Shown here: one piece after another, positions 8,126-16,707 of the stretch
Position numbering within the stretch: the first letter of the stretch is position 1
Layout of the letters: the number at the start of each line of letters is the position of its first letter
Assembly (NCBI GenBank): GCA_020025035.1
Contig: JAHHSU010000008.1
Location: 1 to 28,475, forward strand
Length of the DNA stretch: 28,475 nt
Direction of reading: 5' to 3'
Origin: Thomasclavelia sp.
GTDB lineage: Bacteria; Bacillota_I; Bacilli_A; Erysipelotrichales; Coprobacillaceae
The notes under the pieces: model-generated
Seen by the model: only the letters and a program-made list of their open reading frames with translations
Databases searched by the model: none
What the model was told of the DNA's origin: nothing
Position numbers and translations under genes: made by a program

Positions 8126-8155
8126 TTGACACAAGTGCATAAAAAAGATTATAAT
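8126..8155 (+). promoter_or_regulatory. Strong sigma-A promoter of the glycyl-tRNA synthetase operon
   Basis: Perfect TTGACA (8126-8131) and perfect TATAAT (8150-8155) boxes are separated by 18 bases. The start would be near 8162, about 60 nt upstream of the synthetase start codon. The promoter lies just after the stop of the YgiQ-type gene. Confidence 0.8.
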
Positions 8156-8170
8156 AAAATATATTTGATT

Positions 8171-8200
8171 AAATGCCATATCTATTTATTGGCATTTTTT
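8171..8200 (+). terminator. Terminator-like hairpin inside the short 5' leader
   Basis: AAATGCCA (8171-8178) pairs with TGGCATTT (8190-8197) around an 11-nt loop, and the T-run reaches base 8200. It looks like an intrinsic terminator for the upstream ybeY-to-YgiQ operon. It lies downstream of the strong promoter, only about 10 nt after its predicted start, so it could also act as a mini-attenuator or a 5' stabilising stem. Confidence 0.6.
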
Positions 8201-8222
8201 ATTTGAGAAGGGAGTGCTTTGA

Positions 8223-9593
8223 TTGCTAAAAAAAGAAATGGATACAATTGTATCACACGCAAAAACTTGTGGATTTGTATTTCAAGGATCTGAAATCTAT
8301 GATGGTCTAGCAAATACGTGGGATTATGGACCATTAGGTGTTTTAATGAAAAATAATTTAAAAAATGCATGGTGGAAAAAATTTATTCAAGAAAGTCCAT
8401 ACAATGTTGGGATTGATTCAGCTATTTTAATGAATCCTAGAGTATGGGAAGCTACTGGTCACATTGGTGGTTTTTCAGATCCATTGATGGATTGTAAAGA
8501 GTGTCATACTCGTCATCGAGCAGATAAATTAATCGAAGCATTTGATCCAACGATACATAGTGATGGTTGGTCAAATGACAAAATGAAGAAATTTATTGAG
8601 GATAATCAAATTGTATGTCCAAATTGTAAAGCATGCAACTTTACAGATATACGACAATTTCAATTAATGTTTAAAACACATATGGGTGTTGTAGAGGATG
8701 CAAAGAGTGCAGTTTTTCTTCGTCCTGAAACAGCACAAGGAATTTTTGTGAATTTTAAAAACGTTCAAAGAACTACCCGAAAAAAAGTTCCTTTTGGGAT
8801 AGGACAAATTGGAAAATCTTTTAGAAATGAAATTACTCCAGGAAATTTCATTTTTAGAACACGTGAATTTGAACAAATGGAAATGGAATTTTTTTGTAAA
8901 CCTGATACTGATTTAGAATGGTTTAATTATTGGAAAAATTTTTGTTTTGAATTTTTGATTTCTATAGGGATAAAAAGTGAAAATTTAAGATTTAGAGACC
9001 ATGAGCAAGAAGAATTATCATTTTATTCAAAAGCTACGTCTGATATTGAATATGCATATCCATTTGGTTGGGGTGAATTATGGGGAATAGCAGATCGTAC
9101 AAATTATGATTTAAATCGTCATCAAGAATATTCTAAAAAAAATATGGAATATTTAGATCCAGAAACAAATGAAAAGTATATTCCATATGTAATCGAACCA
9201 GCTGTAGGAGTAGATCGTATGTTTTTAGCTGTTTTAAGTGATGCTTATGACAAAGAAGATTTAGAAAATGATTCTCGTATTGTTATGAGATTACATCCTG
9301 CAATTGCACCATACAAAGTGGCAATTTTACCATTAACTAAAAAACTTTCTAATAAGGCTAATGAAATATATGAAAAACTTTCTAAAGAGTTTATGTGTGA
9401 TTTTGACGAGGCTGGTCAAATAGGAAAAAGATATCGTCGACAAGATGCAATTGGAACGCCACTATGTGTAACAGTAGACTTTGATTCTTTAGATGATAAT
9501 TCTGTAACTGTTCGTAATCGTGATACAATGGAACAAGTACGAGTTTCAATTGATCAATTATCTCAATATATCCATGATTATATTGCATTTTAG
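8223..9593 (+). CDS. glyQS: Glycyl-tRNA synthetase, single-chain (alpha2) type
   Basis: Charges tRNA-Gly with glycine. The 456-residue class II synthetase is of the homodimeric type, not the separate alpha and beta subunits. It begins with the hallmark GFVFQGSEIYDGLANTWDYG, then ATGHIGGFSDP, a zinc-binding insert with CKEC and CPNCKAC, motif 2 around GQIGKSFRNEITPG and FEQMEMEFF, and motif 3 PAVGVDRMFLAVL; a C-terminal anticodon-binding domain follows. The start is a TTG at 8223, chosen because AAGGGAG lies 8 nt upstream; the next in-frame ATG at 8238 is too far from that site. It leads the operon with dnaG and rpoD. No glycine T-box leader fits in the space available. Confidence 0.95.
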   Translation: MLKKEMDTIVSHAKTCGFVFQGSEIYDGLANTWDYGPLGVLMKNNLKNAWWKKFIQESPYNVGIDSAILMNPRVWEATGHIGGFSDPLMDCKECHTRHRADKLIEAFDPTIHSDGWSNDKMKKFIEDNQIVCPNCKACNFTDIRQFQLMFKTHMGVVEDAKSAVFLRPETAQGIFVNFKNVQRTTRKKVPFGIGQIGKSFRNEITPGNFIFRTREFEQMEMEFFCKPDTDLEWFNYWKNFCFEFLISIGIKSENLRFRDHEQEELSFYSKATSDIEYAYPFGWGELWGIADRTNYDLNRHQEYSKKNMEYLDPETNEKYIPYVIEPAVGVDRMFLAVLSDAYDKEDLENDSRIVMRLHPAIAPYKVAILPLTKKLSNKANEIYEKLSKEFMCDFDEAGQIGKRYRRQDAIGTPLCVTVDFDSLDDNSVTVRNRDTMEQVRVSIDQLSQYIHDYIAF

Positions 9594-9602
9594 GTTAAAA
9601 AT

Positions 9603-11363
9603 ATGGCAAGATTAAGTCCTGAAAAAATATTAGAAATACAACAAAGTGTTGATATTGTAGATGTTATTTCATCATATATAAACGTTGAAAAAAAAGGAAG
9701 AGATTATAAGGCAATTTGCCCATTTCATGATGATACAAATCCTTCTCTTTCTATTTCTACTTCTAGACAGATATATAAATGTTTTGTATGTGGAGCTGGT
9801 GGAAATGTTTTTACATTTTTACAAGAATATTTACACATTTCCTATATTGAAGCGGTTAAACAAGTTGCTAAAATTGGAGGAATTGATCTTAGTGAATATC
9901 ATTTAGATTCACCTGTTAAACAAGTAAATCCAAAATTACTTCCTTTATACCAAATGCATGAAGAGGCTTCTATATATTATAAGCATCTACTTAATACAAA
10001 AAAAGGAATTATGGCATATGAGTATTTAGCTAGACGTAATATTACAGAAGATTTAATTGAAAAATTTTCTATAGGATATTCAGGAGTAGATAACCAATTG
10101 GTAAGTGTATTTACTAAATTAGAGTATAGCAAAGTCGATATGGCAAAATCTGGATTGGTTATTGAAGGAGATAATGGATATTATGATAGATTTAAAGATA
10201 GGATTATGTTTGCATTACATGACATGCAAGGAAAAGTAATTGGATTTAGTGGTAGAATTTACAAAGAAAACCAAGAAGGTGCTAAATATATAAATTCTCC
10301 AGAATCAGATATTTTTATAAAATCTAAAACGCTTTATAACTATCATAGAGCAAAAGACAAAATCAAAAAAGAAGGTTTTGTCTATCTTTTAGAAGGATTT
10401 ATGGATGTAATTGCTTTGTCTAAGATCGGGATTGATAATACTTTAGCAATCATGGGGACATCTCTTACAAATGATCATTTAAAAATGATAAGACAACAAA
10501 CGAATAATATTTATATTGCATTAGATGGAGATAATGCTGGACAACATGCAGCATTAAAATCTGCAAAATTATTAATAGCTAATAACTTTAATGTCAAAAT
10601 GATTAAGTTAATGAATGGATTAGATCCAGACGAGATACTAACAAAATTTGGTGAAGAAACATTAAAGATTTCATTAAATACATTAATAAGTCCTATCGAA
10701 TTTGAAATTGATTATTTGTATAATATAACAAATTTTGATAATTACGAAGAAAAACGTTCATTTTTAGAAAAGAGTTGTGCATTAATCAAAGATACAAATG
10801 ACCTAATTGATTTAAATCATTTTATTAACTTAATCTCTAATAAATCAGGATTTGATGTTGATTTTATTAAAGAATATCTTGGATCCATTCGTTTGTCTCA
10901 TCCAAAAATTACTAAAGTTAAATCATATCAAACATCAAATAAAGCATCGTATTCTAAAATGAGCAAATATGAAAAAGCAGAAAGACATTTGCTTTTTTAT
11001 ATGGTAAAGGACAAACAAGTTGCAATAATATATGAAAAAAAATTAGGATTTATGTTGAATGCAAACAACCGAATTATCGCAAGCTATATTGTAGATTATT
11101 ATCATTATCATTCAACTGTAAATGAAGCAGATTTAATTAGTCATATGCCAAACAATGAATTAGTAAAATATTTAGTTGATATTTTAGAACAACAATTACC
11201 ATTAAAAATTGATTTATCTGTAATAGATGATTACGTATCAACGTTAAAGGAATATACAAAACAGTGTCAAATTGCTGATTTAAAAAAGAAAATAAAACTC
11301 GAAACAGATATTGTAAAAAAAGCTGAGTTAGCTCAACAAATTCAGGCGTTAATAAAGAATTAG
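9603..11363 (+). CDS. dnaG: DNA primase DnaG
   Basis: Makes RNA primers for lagging-strand synthesis at the replication fork, recruited by DnaB/DnaC-type helicase. The 586-residue protein has the N-terminal CHC2 zinc finger (C39, H42, C60, C63), then the TOPRIM catalytic core with Glu264 in LLEGFMDV and the acidic pair Asp308 and Asp310 in ALDGDNAGQ. The C-terminal helicase-interaction region, from about residue 450, is weakly conserved and Lys-rich. The ribosome site is weak (AGGT, 9 bases after the upstream stop region), so expression may rely on coupling to the synthetase gene. Its place before rpoD is the classical macromolecular synthesis order. Confidence 0.96.
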   Translation: MARLSPEKILEIQQSVDIVDVISSYINVEKKGRDYKAICPFHDDTNPSLSISTSRQIYKCFVCGAGGNVFTFLQEYLHISYIEAVKQVAKIGGIDLSEYHLDSPVKQVNPKLLPLYQMHEEASIYYKHLLNTKKGIMAYEYLARRNITEDLIEKFSIGYSGVDNQLVSVFTKLEYSKVDMAKSGLVIEGDNGYYDRFKDRIMFALHDMQGKVIGFSGRIYKENQEGAKYINSPESDIFIKSKTLYNYHRAKDKIKKEGFVYLLEGFMDVIALSKIGIDNTLAIMGTSLTNDHLKMIRQQTNNIYIALDGDNAGQHAALKSAKLLIANNFNVKMIKLMNGLDPDEILTKFGEETLKISLNTLISPIEFEIDYLYNITNFDNYEEKRSFLEKSCALIKDTNDLIDLNHFINLISNKSGFDVDFIKEYLGSIRLSHPKITKVKSYQTSNKASYSKMSKYEKAERHLLFYMVKDKQVAIIYEKKLGFMLNANNRIIASYIVDYYHYHSTVNEADLISHMPNNELVKYLVDILEQQLPLKIDLSVIDDYVSTLKEYTKQCQIADLKKKIKLETDIVKKAELAQQIQALIKN

Positions 11364-11374
11364 GAGGATTGTAA

Positions 11375-12622
11375 ATGGAAAAAAAATCAAGCAAACAACA
11401 ACCAGTTACTTTAGATGAATTAAAAAGTATGATTTTAGAAACATCGAAAACTTTAGGAAAGTTGTCACAAGAAGATTTAGATGCTTTTTTAACTAAGTAT
11501 GAATTAGATGATCAAACTGCAGAAGAATTATTAGAATATTTGACTGATCATCATATTGAAATATGTTGCGATTCATTAGAATCTATAGATGACTCTCAAT
11601 TATTATTAATGGAAGATGAAAATTGTAATGTAGATTTAGAATTAGATTTAAATATTGATTCTAATATTGATAATCTAAACAATGATGAACCAGATCTTGA
11701 TTTTGTGAGTGATTTTGATTTAATGACAGGGGATACATTTAATATGTATTCTAATTCTAATGATGATAATCAACTTGGTAGTAATGTAAAAATTAATGAT
11801 CCTGTAAAAATGTATTTAAAAGAAATTGGTAGGGTTGAATTATTAAGTCAAGATGAAGAAATTGAGCTAGCAAAGAGAATTCTTGAAGGTGACGATGAAG
11901 CAAAACGTCGTCTTGCTGCTGCAAATCTTCGATTGGTTGTTTCGATTGCAAAACGATATGTAGGTCGAGGAATGTTGTTTTTAGATTTAATTCAAGAAGG
12001 AAATATGGGACTGATTAAAGCAGTAGAAAAATTCGATTATACTAAAGGGTTTAAATTTTCTACATATGCTACATGGTGGATACGTCAAGCAATTACACGT
12101 GCAATTGCTGATCAAGCTAGAACAATTAGAATTCCTGTTCATATGGTAGAAACAATTAACAAATTAACACGTATTCAAAGACAATTAATTCAAGAATTAG
12201 GAAGAGAGCCACAAGCTGAAGAAATTGCAGAAAGAATGGAAGGAATGACACCTGAAAAAGTACGTGAAATTCAAAAAATTTCATTAGAACCTGTTTCTTT
12301 AGAAACTCCTATTGGAGAAGAGGACGATTCGCATTTAGGAGATTTCATTGAGGATGAAGGTGCAATGTCTCCGGATGATTATGCTGCTAATGAACTATTA
12401 AAAGATGAATTGAATGATGTATTATTAGAGCTAACAGACAGAGAAGAAAAAGTATTAAGATTACGTTTTGGACTAGATGATGGAAGAACAAGAACATTAG
12501 AAGAAGTTGGAAAAGAATTTAATGTTACTCGTGAAAGAATTAGACAAATTGAAGCAAAGGCTTTAAGAAAATTAAAGCATCCTTCTAGATCAAAAAGATT
12601 AAAGGATTTTTTAGATAAATAG
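11375..12622 (+). CDS. rpoD: Housekeeping sigma factor RpoD (sigma-A)
   Basis: The primary sigma factor that directs RNA polymerase to the TTGACA/TATAAT promoters listed here. The 415-residue protein has a short region 1.1 followed by a strongly acidic Asp/Asn-rich linker (about residues 85-135). Region 1.2 starts at DPVKMYLKEIG, region 2 contains the NLRLVVSIAKRY and YATWWIRQAITRAI blocks (-10 recognition), region 3 contains IPVHMVETINKL, and region 4.2 is TLEEVGKEFNVTRERIRQIE (-35 recognition). A clear GGAGG precedes the start. TrmK begins one base after its stop. Confidence 0.97.
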   Translation: MEKKSSKQQPVTLDELKSMILETSKTLGKLSQEDLDAFLTKYELDDQTAEELLEYLTDHHIEICCDSLESIDDSQLLLMEDENCNVDLELDLNIDSNIDNLNNDEPDLDFVSDFDLMTGDTFNMYSNSNDDNQLGSNVKINDPVKMYLKEIGRVELLSQDEEIELAKRILEGDDEAKRRLAAANLRLVVSIAKRYVGRGMLFLDLIQEGNMGLIKAVEKFDYTKGFKFSTYATWWIRQAITRAIADQARTIRIPVHMVETINKLTRIQRQLIQELGREPQAEEIAERMEGMTPEKVREIQKISLEPVSLETPIGEEDDSHLGDFIEDEGAMSPDDYAANELLKDELNDVLLELTDREEKVLRLRFGLDDGRTRTLEEVGKEFNVTRERIRQIEAKALRKLKHPSRSKRLKDFLDK

Positions 12623-12623
12623 C

Positions 12624-13319
12624 ATGAAAAAATCAAAAAGACTAGATTGTATAGGGGGATATGTTGATCAATATGCAAAAGGAATGGTATTAGCAGATAT
12701 TGGGACAGATCATGGGTATTTACCTTGTTATTTAATTGAAAATCATTCTAGTAAATTTGTATATGCTTGTGATGTTGCGATTAACCCACTTAATGCCTGT
12801 AAAAAAAATGTAATGCAAAAGAAAATGGATCACTCTATTCAAATGTGTTTAGGAAATGGACTAGAACCTGTTATTGATTACCCAGTAGAAGTTGTTACGA
12901 TATCTGGGATGGGTGGTTTATTAATGGAACAAATATTAAAAAAAGATTTACATAAATTAAAACATGTACAGTTTTTAATTTTACAACCAAATGTAGGTTG
13001 TGATGTTGTAAGAAAATATTTACTTGAAAATGGTTGGTCTATTATTGATGAGACTGTGTTAGAAGATATGCATCACTTTTATGAAGTTATTGTATTTCAA
13101 CATAAACAGTGTGGGATTGAACAAATGAATAGTTATAGTTACCAATTTGGTCCTGTATTACTAAAAAATAAGGATGATAACTTTATAAAAAAATGGAATT
13201 ATGAACTAAATATCAAAAAAAGAATTTTAATTGATTTAAAAGAAAAGCATGATCAACAAAGGTATCAACAAATCGTAGAACAAATAAAATTAATTGAAGA
13301 GGTATTAAATGAAAATTAA
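12624..13319 (+). CDS. trmK: tRNA (adenine-22-N1)-methyltransferase TrmK
   Basis: Methylates N1 of adenine 22 in the D-loop of tRNAs, using S-adenosylmethionine. The 231-residue protein has the Rossmann motif VLADIGTDHGYLP (21-33), then SGMGG for the catalytic region and a C-terminal helical coiled segment rich in Lys and Gln. It corresponds to B. subtilis YqfN, which also follows the sigA region. No Shine-Dalgarno site precedes its ATG, which lies one base after the rpoD stop, so translational coupling to rpoD is likely. Its end overlaps the next gene by 11 bases. Confidence 0.92.
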   Translation: MKKSKRLDCIGGYVDQYAKGMVLADIGTDHGYLPCYLIENHSSKFVYACDVAINPLNACKKNVMQKKMDHSIQMCLGNGLEPVIDYPVEVVTISGMGGLLMEQILKKDLHKLKHVQFLILQPNVGCDVVRKYLLENGWSIIDETVLEDMHHFYEVIVFQHKQCGIEQMNSYSYQFGPVLLKNKDDNFIKKWNYELNIKKRILIDLKEKHDQQRYQQIVEQIKLIEEVLNEN

Positions 13320-14061
13320 GGAGATTATTCATTATTTAGAAGATTTATTTCCACTAGATTTAGCACTAGAGTGGGATAATTGTGGCATCCAAATAGGTAA
13401 TATAGATGATGACGTAACTAACGTGATGGTTGCATTAACTCCAGATTTGAACGTTATTGAAGAATGTATTCAATCTAATTCTAATTTATTAATTACTCAT
13501 CATCCATTATTGATAAAAGGGATAAAAAATATTGATGAAAATACATATTTAGGAAAATTAATTTTTCTTGCTATAAAAAATGGTATCACAATATATTCGT
13601 TGCATACATGCTTAGATATAGGTACATTAGAATCAATGAATAAATGGTTATTTGAAAAATTAGATATTGATAATATTAGTAATATTGATGAAGAAGGACT
13701 TGTAAAAAAAGCGTATGTCGATTCCACATTAGAACAAATTTCATCACTATGCAAAGATAAATTTAATCTGCCTTTTATAAAAGTCGTTGGAGATTTACAT
13801 AAACCAATTAAAAGTGTTGCAATTGTAGGTGGAAGTGGATGTAGTTACATTTCATCATTAGCTTCTTGTGTAGATTGTTTGATTACAGGTGATATAAAAT
13901 ATCATGATGCACAACTTGCATTATCCTTAGGTTTAGCACTAATTGATATTGGACATTTTAGTGAACATGTATTTGTAGAAAAATTATGCATGCTTATAGA
14001 AAAACAATTTTCTGTTTCTTGCTTACCTTCTTTGCAATGTGACTACTTTACATGCAAGTAA
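13309..14061 (+). CDS. Nif3-like dinuclear metal centre protein
   Basis: A 250-residue member of the NIF3/YbgI/YqfO family, toroidal hexamers with two metals per subunit. Metal ligands visible are His64-His65 (THHPLL), Asp103 (LHTCLDIG) and a C-terminal H...E pair in IGHFSEH. B. subtilis YqfO has an extra PII-like middle domain and is near 370 residues; this one is the short form like E. coli YbgI. The molecular role is not settled; links to GTP cyclohydrolase-type folds are based on sequence only. The ATG lies inside the end of trmK, with GAGG just upstream, so the two are coupled, as in B. subtilis yqfN-yqfO. Confidence 0.92.
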   Translation: MKIKEIIHYLEDLFPLDLALEWDNCGIQIGNIDDDVTNVMVALTPDLNVIEECIQSNSNLLITHHPLLIKGIKNIDENTYLGKLIFLAIKNGITIYSLHTCLDIGTLESMNKWLFEKLDIDNISNIDEEGLVKKAYVDSTLEQISSLCKDKFNLPFIKVVGDLHKPIKSVAIVGGSGCSYISSLASCVDCLITGDIKYHDAQLALSLGLALIDIGHFSEHVFVEKLCMLIEKQFSVSCLPSLQCDYFTCK

Positions 14062-14079
14062 TATTATTGATGTTTTTCT

Positions 14080-14108
14080 TTGATGAATTTTTAATTTTCG
14101 TTTATAAT
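14080..14108 (+). promoter_or_regulatory. Sigma-A promoter of the M24 aminopeptidase gene
   Basis: TTGATG (14080-14085), a 17-base spacer and perfect TATAAT (14103-14108). The start codon is 30 bases downstream of the -10 box. Confidence 0.7.
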
Positions 14109-14137
14109 AGATTTATAGTTAATAGGGGGGATGAATA

Positions 14138-15382
14138 ATGGATTATAATAGTAGAAGACATAAAATTTTTGATTTAATGCAAGATAATGATTTATTAATT
14201 TTATATTCAGGAAAACAAACACATATTAGTGTAGATGCATATTTTCCTTTTGAAGTGAATCGTCAATTTTTTTATTTGACAGGTATTAATCAACAAGATG
14301 TAATTTTAGTTATGCATAAAGGAAAAAATAAAAAGACTACTATTTTTACTAAGAAAGTAGATCCTTTAGAAGAAAAATGGAATGGGAAACAACTTACTGT
14401 AGAACAAGTTTCTTCTATTTCTAATATTCAAGACGTTAAATATTTAGATGAATTTGATGGATATATTTCTCGATTAATGATGTCTGAAGAAATTCGTACA
14501 GTATTTTTTGATACGTATAAGCATCAATTGAATGATTTAGATGATTACAATCTTGTAATGGCAAAAAAATTTCAATTAAATTATCCACATGTAGCTATTC
14601 AAAATATTTATAACGATATTGCAAAATTAAGAATGCAAAAAGATGAAGATGAAGTAAATGAAATAAAAAATGCAATTGATATTACAAAATCAGGATTATT
14701 AAATATTTTAGATCATTTACAACCCAATATGTACGAATATCAAGTACAAGCAAATTTCGAATATCAATTAAAATATATGGGAGCAACTACATCATTTGAT
14801 ACAATTGCAGGTAGTGGATATAACGGAACAATGCTTCATTATGTTGAAAATAATAGTGTGTGCCAAGATGGAGATTTAATACTATTGGATTTAGGAGCAA
14901 AAATTAATGGATATTGTGCAGATATTTCTCGTACATATCCGATTAATGGAAAGTTTAGTCAAAGACAAAAAGAAATTTACAATATAGTATTAGAGGCAAA
15001 TTTAGAAGTGATTAAGCATGCAAAAGCAGGAATGACTTTATATGAATTAAACGAAATATGCAAAAATGTGCTTTCTAATGGGTTAATGAAAATTGGTCTT
15101 ATTTCTAATCCTAATGAACTTTCTAAATATTATATGCATGGTGTATCTCATCATTTAGGAATAGATGTTCATGATGCAAGTGTTATATCTAATAATGTAT
15201 TAAAACCAGGTGCAATTATTACAGATGAGCCAGGATTGTATATTGAAGAAGAATCTATAGGTATTCGTATAGAAGATGATTTACTGATTACTGAGGATGG
15301 ATGTATTGTGTTATCTCAAGGAATTATTAAAACTGTAGATGAAATAGAAGAATATATGGAAAGTAGAAAAAAACATGATTAA
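14138..15382 (+). CDS. pepP: M24B-family Xaa-Pro aminopeptidase
   Basis: A cytosolic metallopeptidase that removes an N-terminal residue before proline, freeing amino acids from peptides. The 414-residue protein has the AMP_N domain (about 1-130) and the pita-bread catalytic domain. The five metal ligands are Asp251 (LLDLGA), Asp262 (YCADISRTYP), His338 (HGVSHHLG), Glu364 (DEPGLY) and Glu379 (RIEDD). It has its own promoter, a GGGGGG-type ribosome site and a terminator that overlaps its stop codon, so it is a one-gene unit. Close relatives can be Xaa-Pro dipeptidases; the length and AMP_N domain favour aminopeptidase P. Confidence 0.93.
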   Translation: MDYNSRRHKIFDLMQDNDLLILYSGKQTHISVDAYFPFEVNRQFFYLTGINQQDVILVMHKGKNKKTTIFTKKVDPLEEKWNGKQLTVEQVSSISNIQDVKYLDEFDGYISRLMMSEEIRTVFFDTYKHQLNDLDDYNLVMAKKFQLNYPHVAIQNIYNDIAKLRMQKDEDEVNEIKNAIDITKSGLLNILDHLQPNMYEYQVQANFEYQLKYMGATTSFDTIAGSGYNGTMLHYVENNSVCQDGDLILLDLGAKINGYCADISRTYPINGKFSQRQKEIYNIVLEANLEVIKHAKAGMTLYELNEICKNVLSNGLMKIGLISNPNELSKYYMHGVSHHLGIDVHDASVISNNVLKPGAIITDEPGLYIEEESIGIRIEDDLLITEDGCIVLSQGIIKTVDEIEEYMESRKKHD

Positions 15383-15396
15383 TTTCATGTTTTTTT
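15373..15396 (+). terminator. Intrinsic terminator after the aminopeptidase gene
   Basis: ACATGA (15373-15378) pairs with TCATGT (15385-15390) around a 6-nt loop, extended by the A-run on the left against the T-run ending at 15396. It contains the stop codon of the gene it ends. Confidence 0.75.
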
Positions 15397-15464
15397 AATA
15401 TTACGTACTAATTATCCCATAAGAGCTATCAATAAAATTATTTAGTCATGTATCGTTTTTTTTG

Positions 15465-15493
15465 TTGACTAGTTATAGAATGAATTATTAAAT
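15465..15493 (+). promoter_or_regulatory. Candidate promoter of yqfC-yqfD
   Basis: TTGACT (15465-15470) is followed after 17 bases by TTAAAT (15488-15493). The -35 box is good and the -10 box poor. The B. subtilis counterparts are read by mother-cell sigma-E; I could not find a convincing sigma-E pair of boxes here by eye. Confidence 0.35.
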
Positions 15494-15523
15494 AACATCA
15501 TATACATATTTTGAGGTGATTTA

Positions 15524-15721
15524 ATGATTCATCTATGTCAAGATAAAATTATAATCAAACAATATGAACAATTATTAATTTTAGAAGATAATTATATTGT
15601 TATTCAAACACACTGTAATATGATTAAAATATCAGGAGAAAAATTTATCATTGAATTTTTTACAGGTGATGAAATTCATTTAATTGGTATGATTAAGGAA
15701 GTAAAATTTTGTGACGTATAA
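15524..15721 (+). CDS. yqfC: YqfC/YabP-family sporulation-type protein
   Basis: A 65-residue protein with no membrane segment. It fits the YabP/YqfC domain: repeated beta-strand pattern, an ITI/MIKISGE-type middle and a GxI-type end (IHLIGMIKEVKF). It is shorter than B. subtilis YqfC, which has about 90 residues; the missing part is at the N-terminus. GAGGTG lies 5 nt upstream of the ATG. The gene overlaps yqfD by 11 bases, and this pairing is the best evidence for the name. In B. subtilis both belong to the sigma-E regulon and are needed for efficient sporulation; whether this organism sporulates cannot be judged here. Confidence 0.75.
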   Translation: MIHLCQDKIIIKQYEQLLILEDNYIVIQTHCNMIKISGEKFIIEFFTGDEIHLIGMIKEVKFCDV

Positions 15722-16649
15722 ACGACGTTTTGGATATGATATATATTATTTACAGTGTACAAATGTTGCTTATTATTTAGATATATTTATGCGATTAAAA
15801 ATAAAAGTATATTTTTTAAAGAAAATTGATACATATACTTATCAATTTTATACAACTAGAATATCATCTTACAAATTAAGAAAATTAGATTTACCTATTC
15901 AATATTATAAATCTGTTGGATTTATTTATTATATTACTCTTTTTTTTAGAAACAGAGTTAAAATGATTGGTGTTATTACGTTTATGTTTAGTTTAGTCTT
16001 TTTCAATCAACTTATTTTAAACATTAAAGTAATTGGTTCTCAAGCAAAATTAAATAGTGAGATTATTCATCATTTAAAGCAAAACAAAATTAGTTATTTT
16101 AGAAAGAATCCTAGCCTTAACCAATTAGATCAAGTAAAGAGTGTATTAGAAACAGATTTTGCAAATAATATTGATTGGATGAATATATATCAAAAAGGAA
16201 GGACTATTTTTGTAGAATATACAAACAAACAAGATTCAATTGAAACAAATGAAGATTCAAGACCAATTATTGCATGTAAGGATGCTGTAATTAAAAAATT
16301 CCAAATTGAAAAAGGAAATATACTTGTTCAAATTAATCAATTTGTAAAAAAAGGAGATATTCTTGTTTCTAATGAACTAGAAACTACAAGTCAGGAAATC
16401 ATAACCGTTTTTCCTAAAGGAAAAGTTTATGGATATACTTGGTACGATTTTCATTTAACAATTTACTCTGATGATGAAGCAGAAGCGTTTGATGATTTAT
16501 TAAAGATGGCTCGGGATGAACTTTCATTACAAATTGGAGTTGATGCCACTATAGAAAGTGAAAAAATTATAAAATTTGTTAATGATAATGGTGAATATCA
16601 TTTAGATATACACTATACTGTAGTTGAAAATATTGCATGTAGGCAATAA
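15711..16649 (+). CDS. yqfD: Sporulation-type membrane protein YqfD
   Basis: A 312-residue protein with a cytosolic N-terminal region (about 1-82), one strong membrane segment at about 83-105 and a long C-terminal region outside. The C-terminal part has the YqfD pattern: a POTRA-like stretch after the membrane segment, ACKDAVIKKFQIEKGNILV with the GDILVSNE repeat (a biotinyl-lipoyl-like turn), and FPKGKVYGYTWY. The start is a GTG inside the end of yqfC, with GGAAG 9 nt upstream. In B. subtilis this gene sits directly upstream of phoH and is expressed in the mother cell. Here the order yqfC-yqfD-phoH is kept, but the block is far from ybeY. Confidence 0.85.
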   Translation: MTYKRRFGYDIYYLQCTNVAYYLDIFMRLKIKVYFLKKIDTYTYQFYTTRISSYKLRKLDLPIQYYKSVGFIYYITLFFRNRVKMIGVITFMFSLVFFNQLILNIKVIGSQAKLNSEIIHHLKQNKISYFRKNPSLNQLDQVKSVLETDFANNIDWMNIYQKGRTIFVEYTNKQDSIETNEDSRPIIACKDAVIKKFQIEKGNILVQINQFVKKGDILVSNELETTSQEIITVFPKGKVYGYTWYDFHLTIYSDDEAEAFDDLLKMARDELSLQIGVDATIESEKIIKFVNDNGEYHLDIHYTVVENIACRQ

Positions 16650-16662
16650 AAAATGTTATGAT
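16633..16662 (+). promoter_or_regulatory. Candidate promoter of phoH
   Basis: TTGCAT (16633-16638) and TATGAT (16657-16662) are 18 bases apart, inside the last codons of yqfD and just after it. This would let phoH be expressed without yqfCD transcription. The -10 region overlaps the small palindrome ATGATATCAT. Confidence 0.5.
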
Positions 16663-16707
16663 ATCATAAATAATTATAGTAATAAAAAACTATTTGGAGT
16701 GATGAAA

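Noticed and set aside
8182..8370. Minus-strand frame opposite the start of glycyl-tRNA synthetase
   Set aside because: Antisense shadow of a well-supported gene, no ribosome site or family pattern.
16624..16707. Upstream ATG at 16624 as start of the PhoH N-terminal frame
   Set aside because: It lies inside yqfD, has no ribosome site, and the extra residues do not match the family; the GGAG at 16696 fits a later start.
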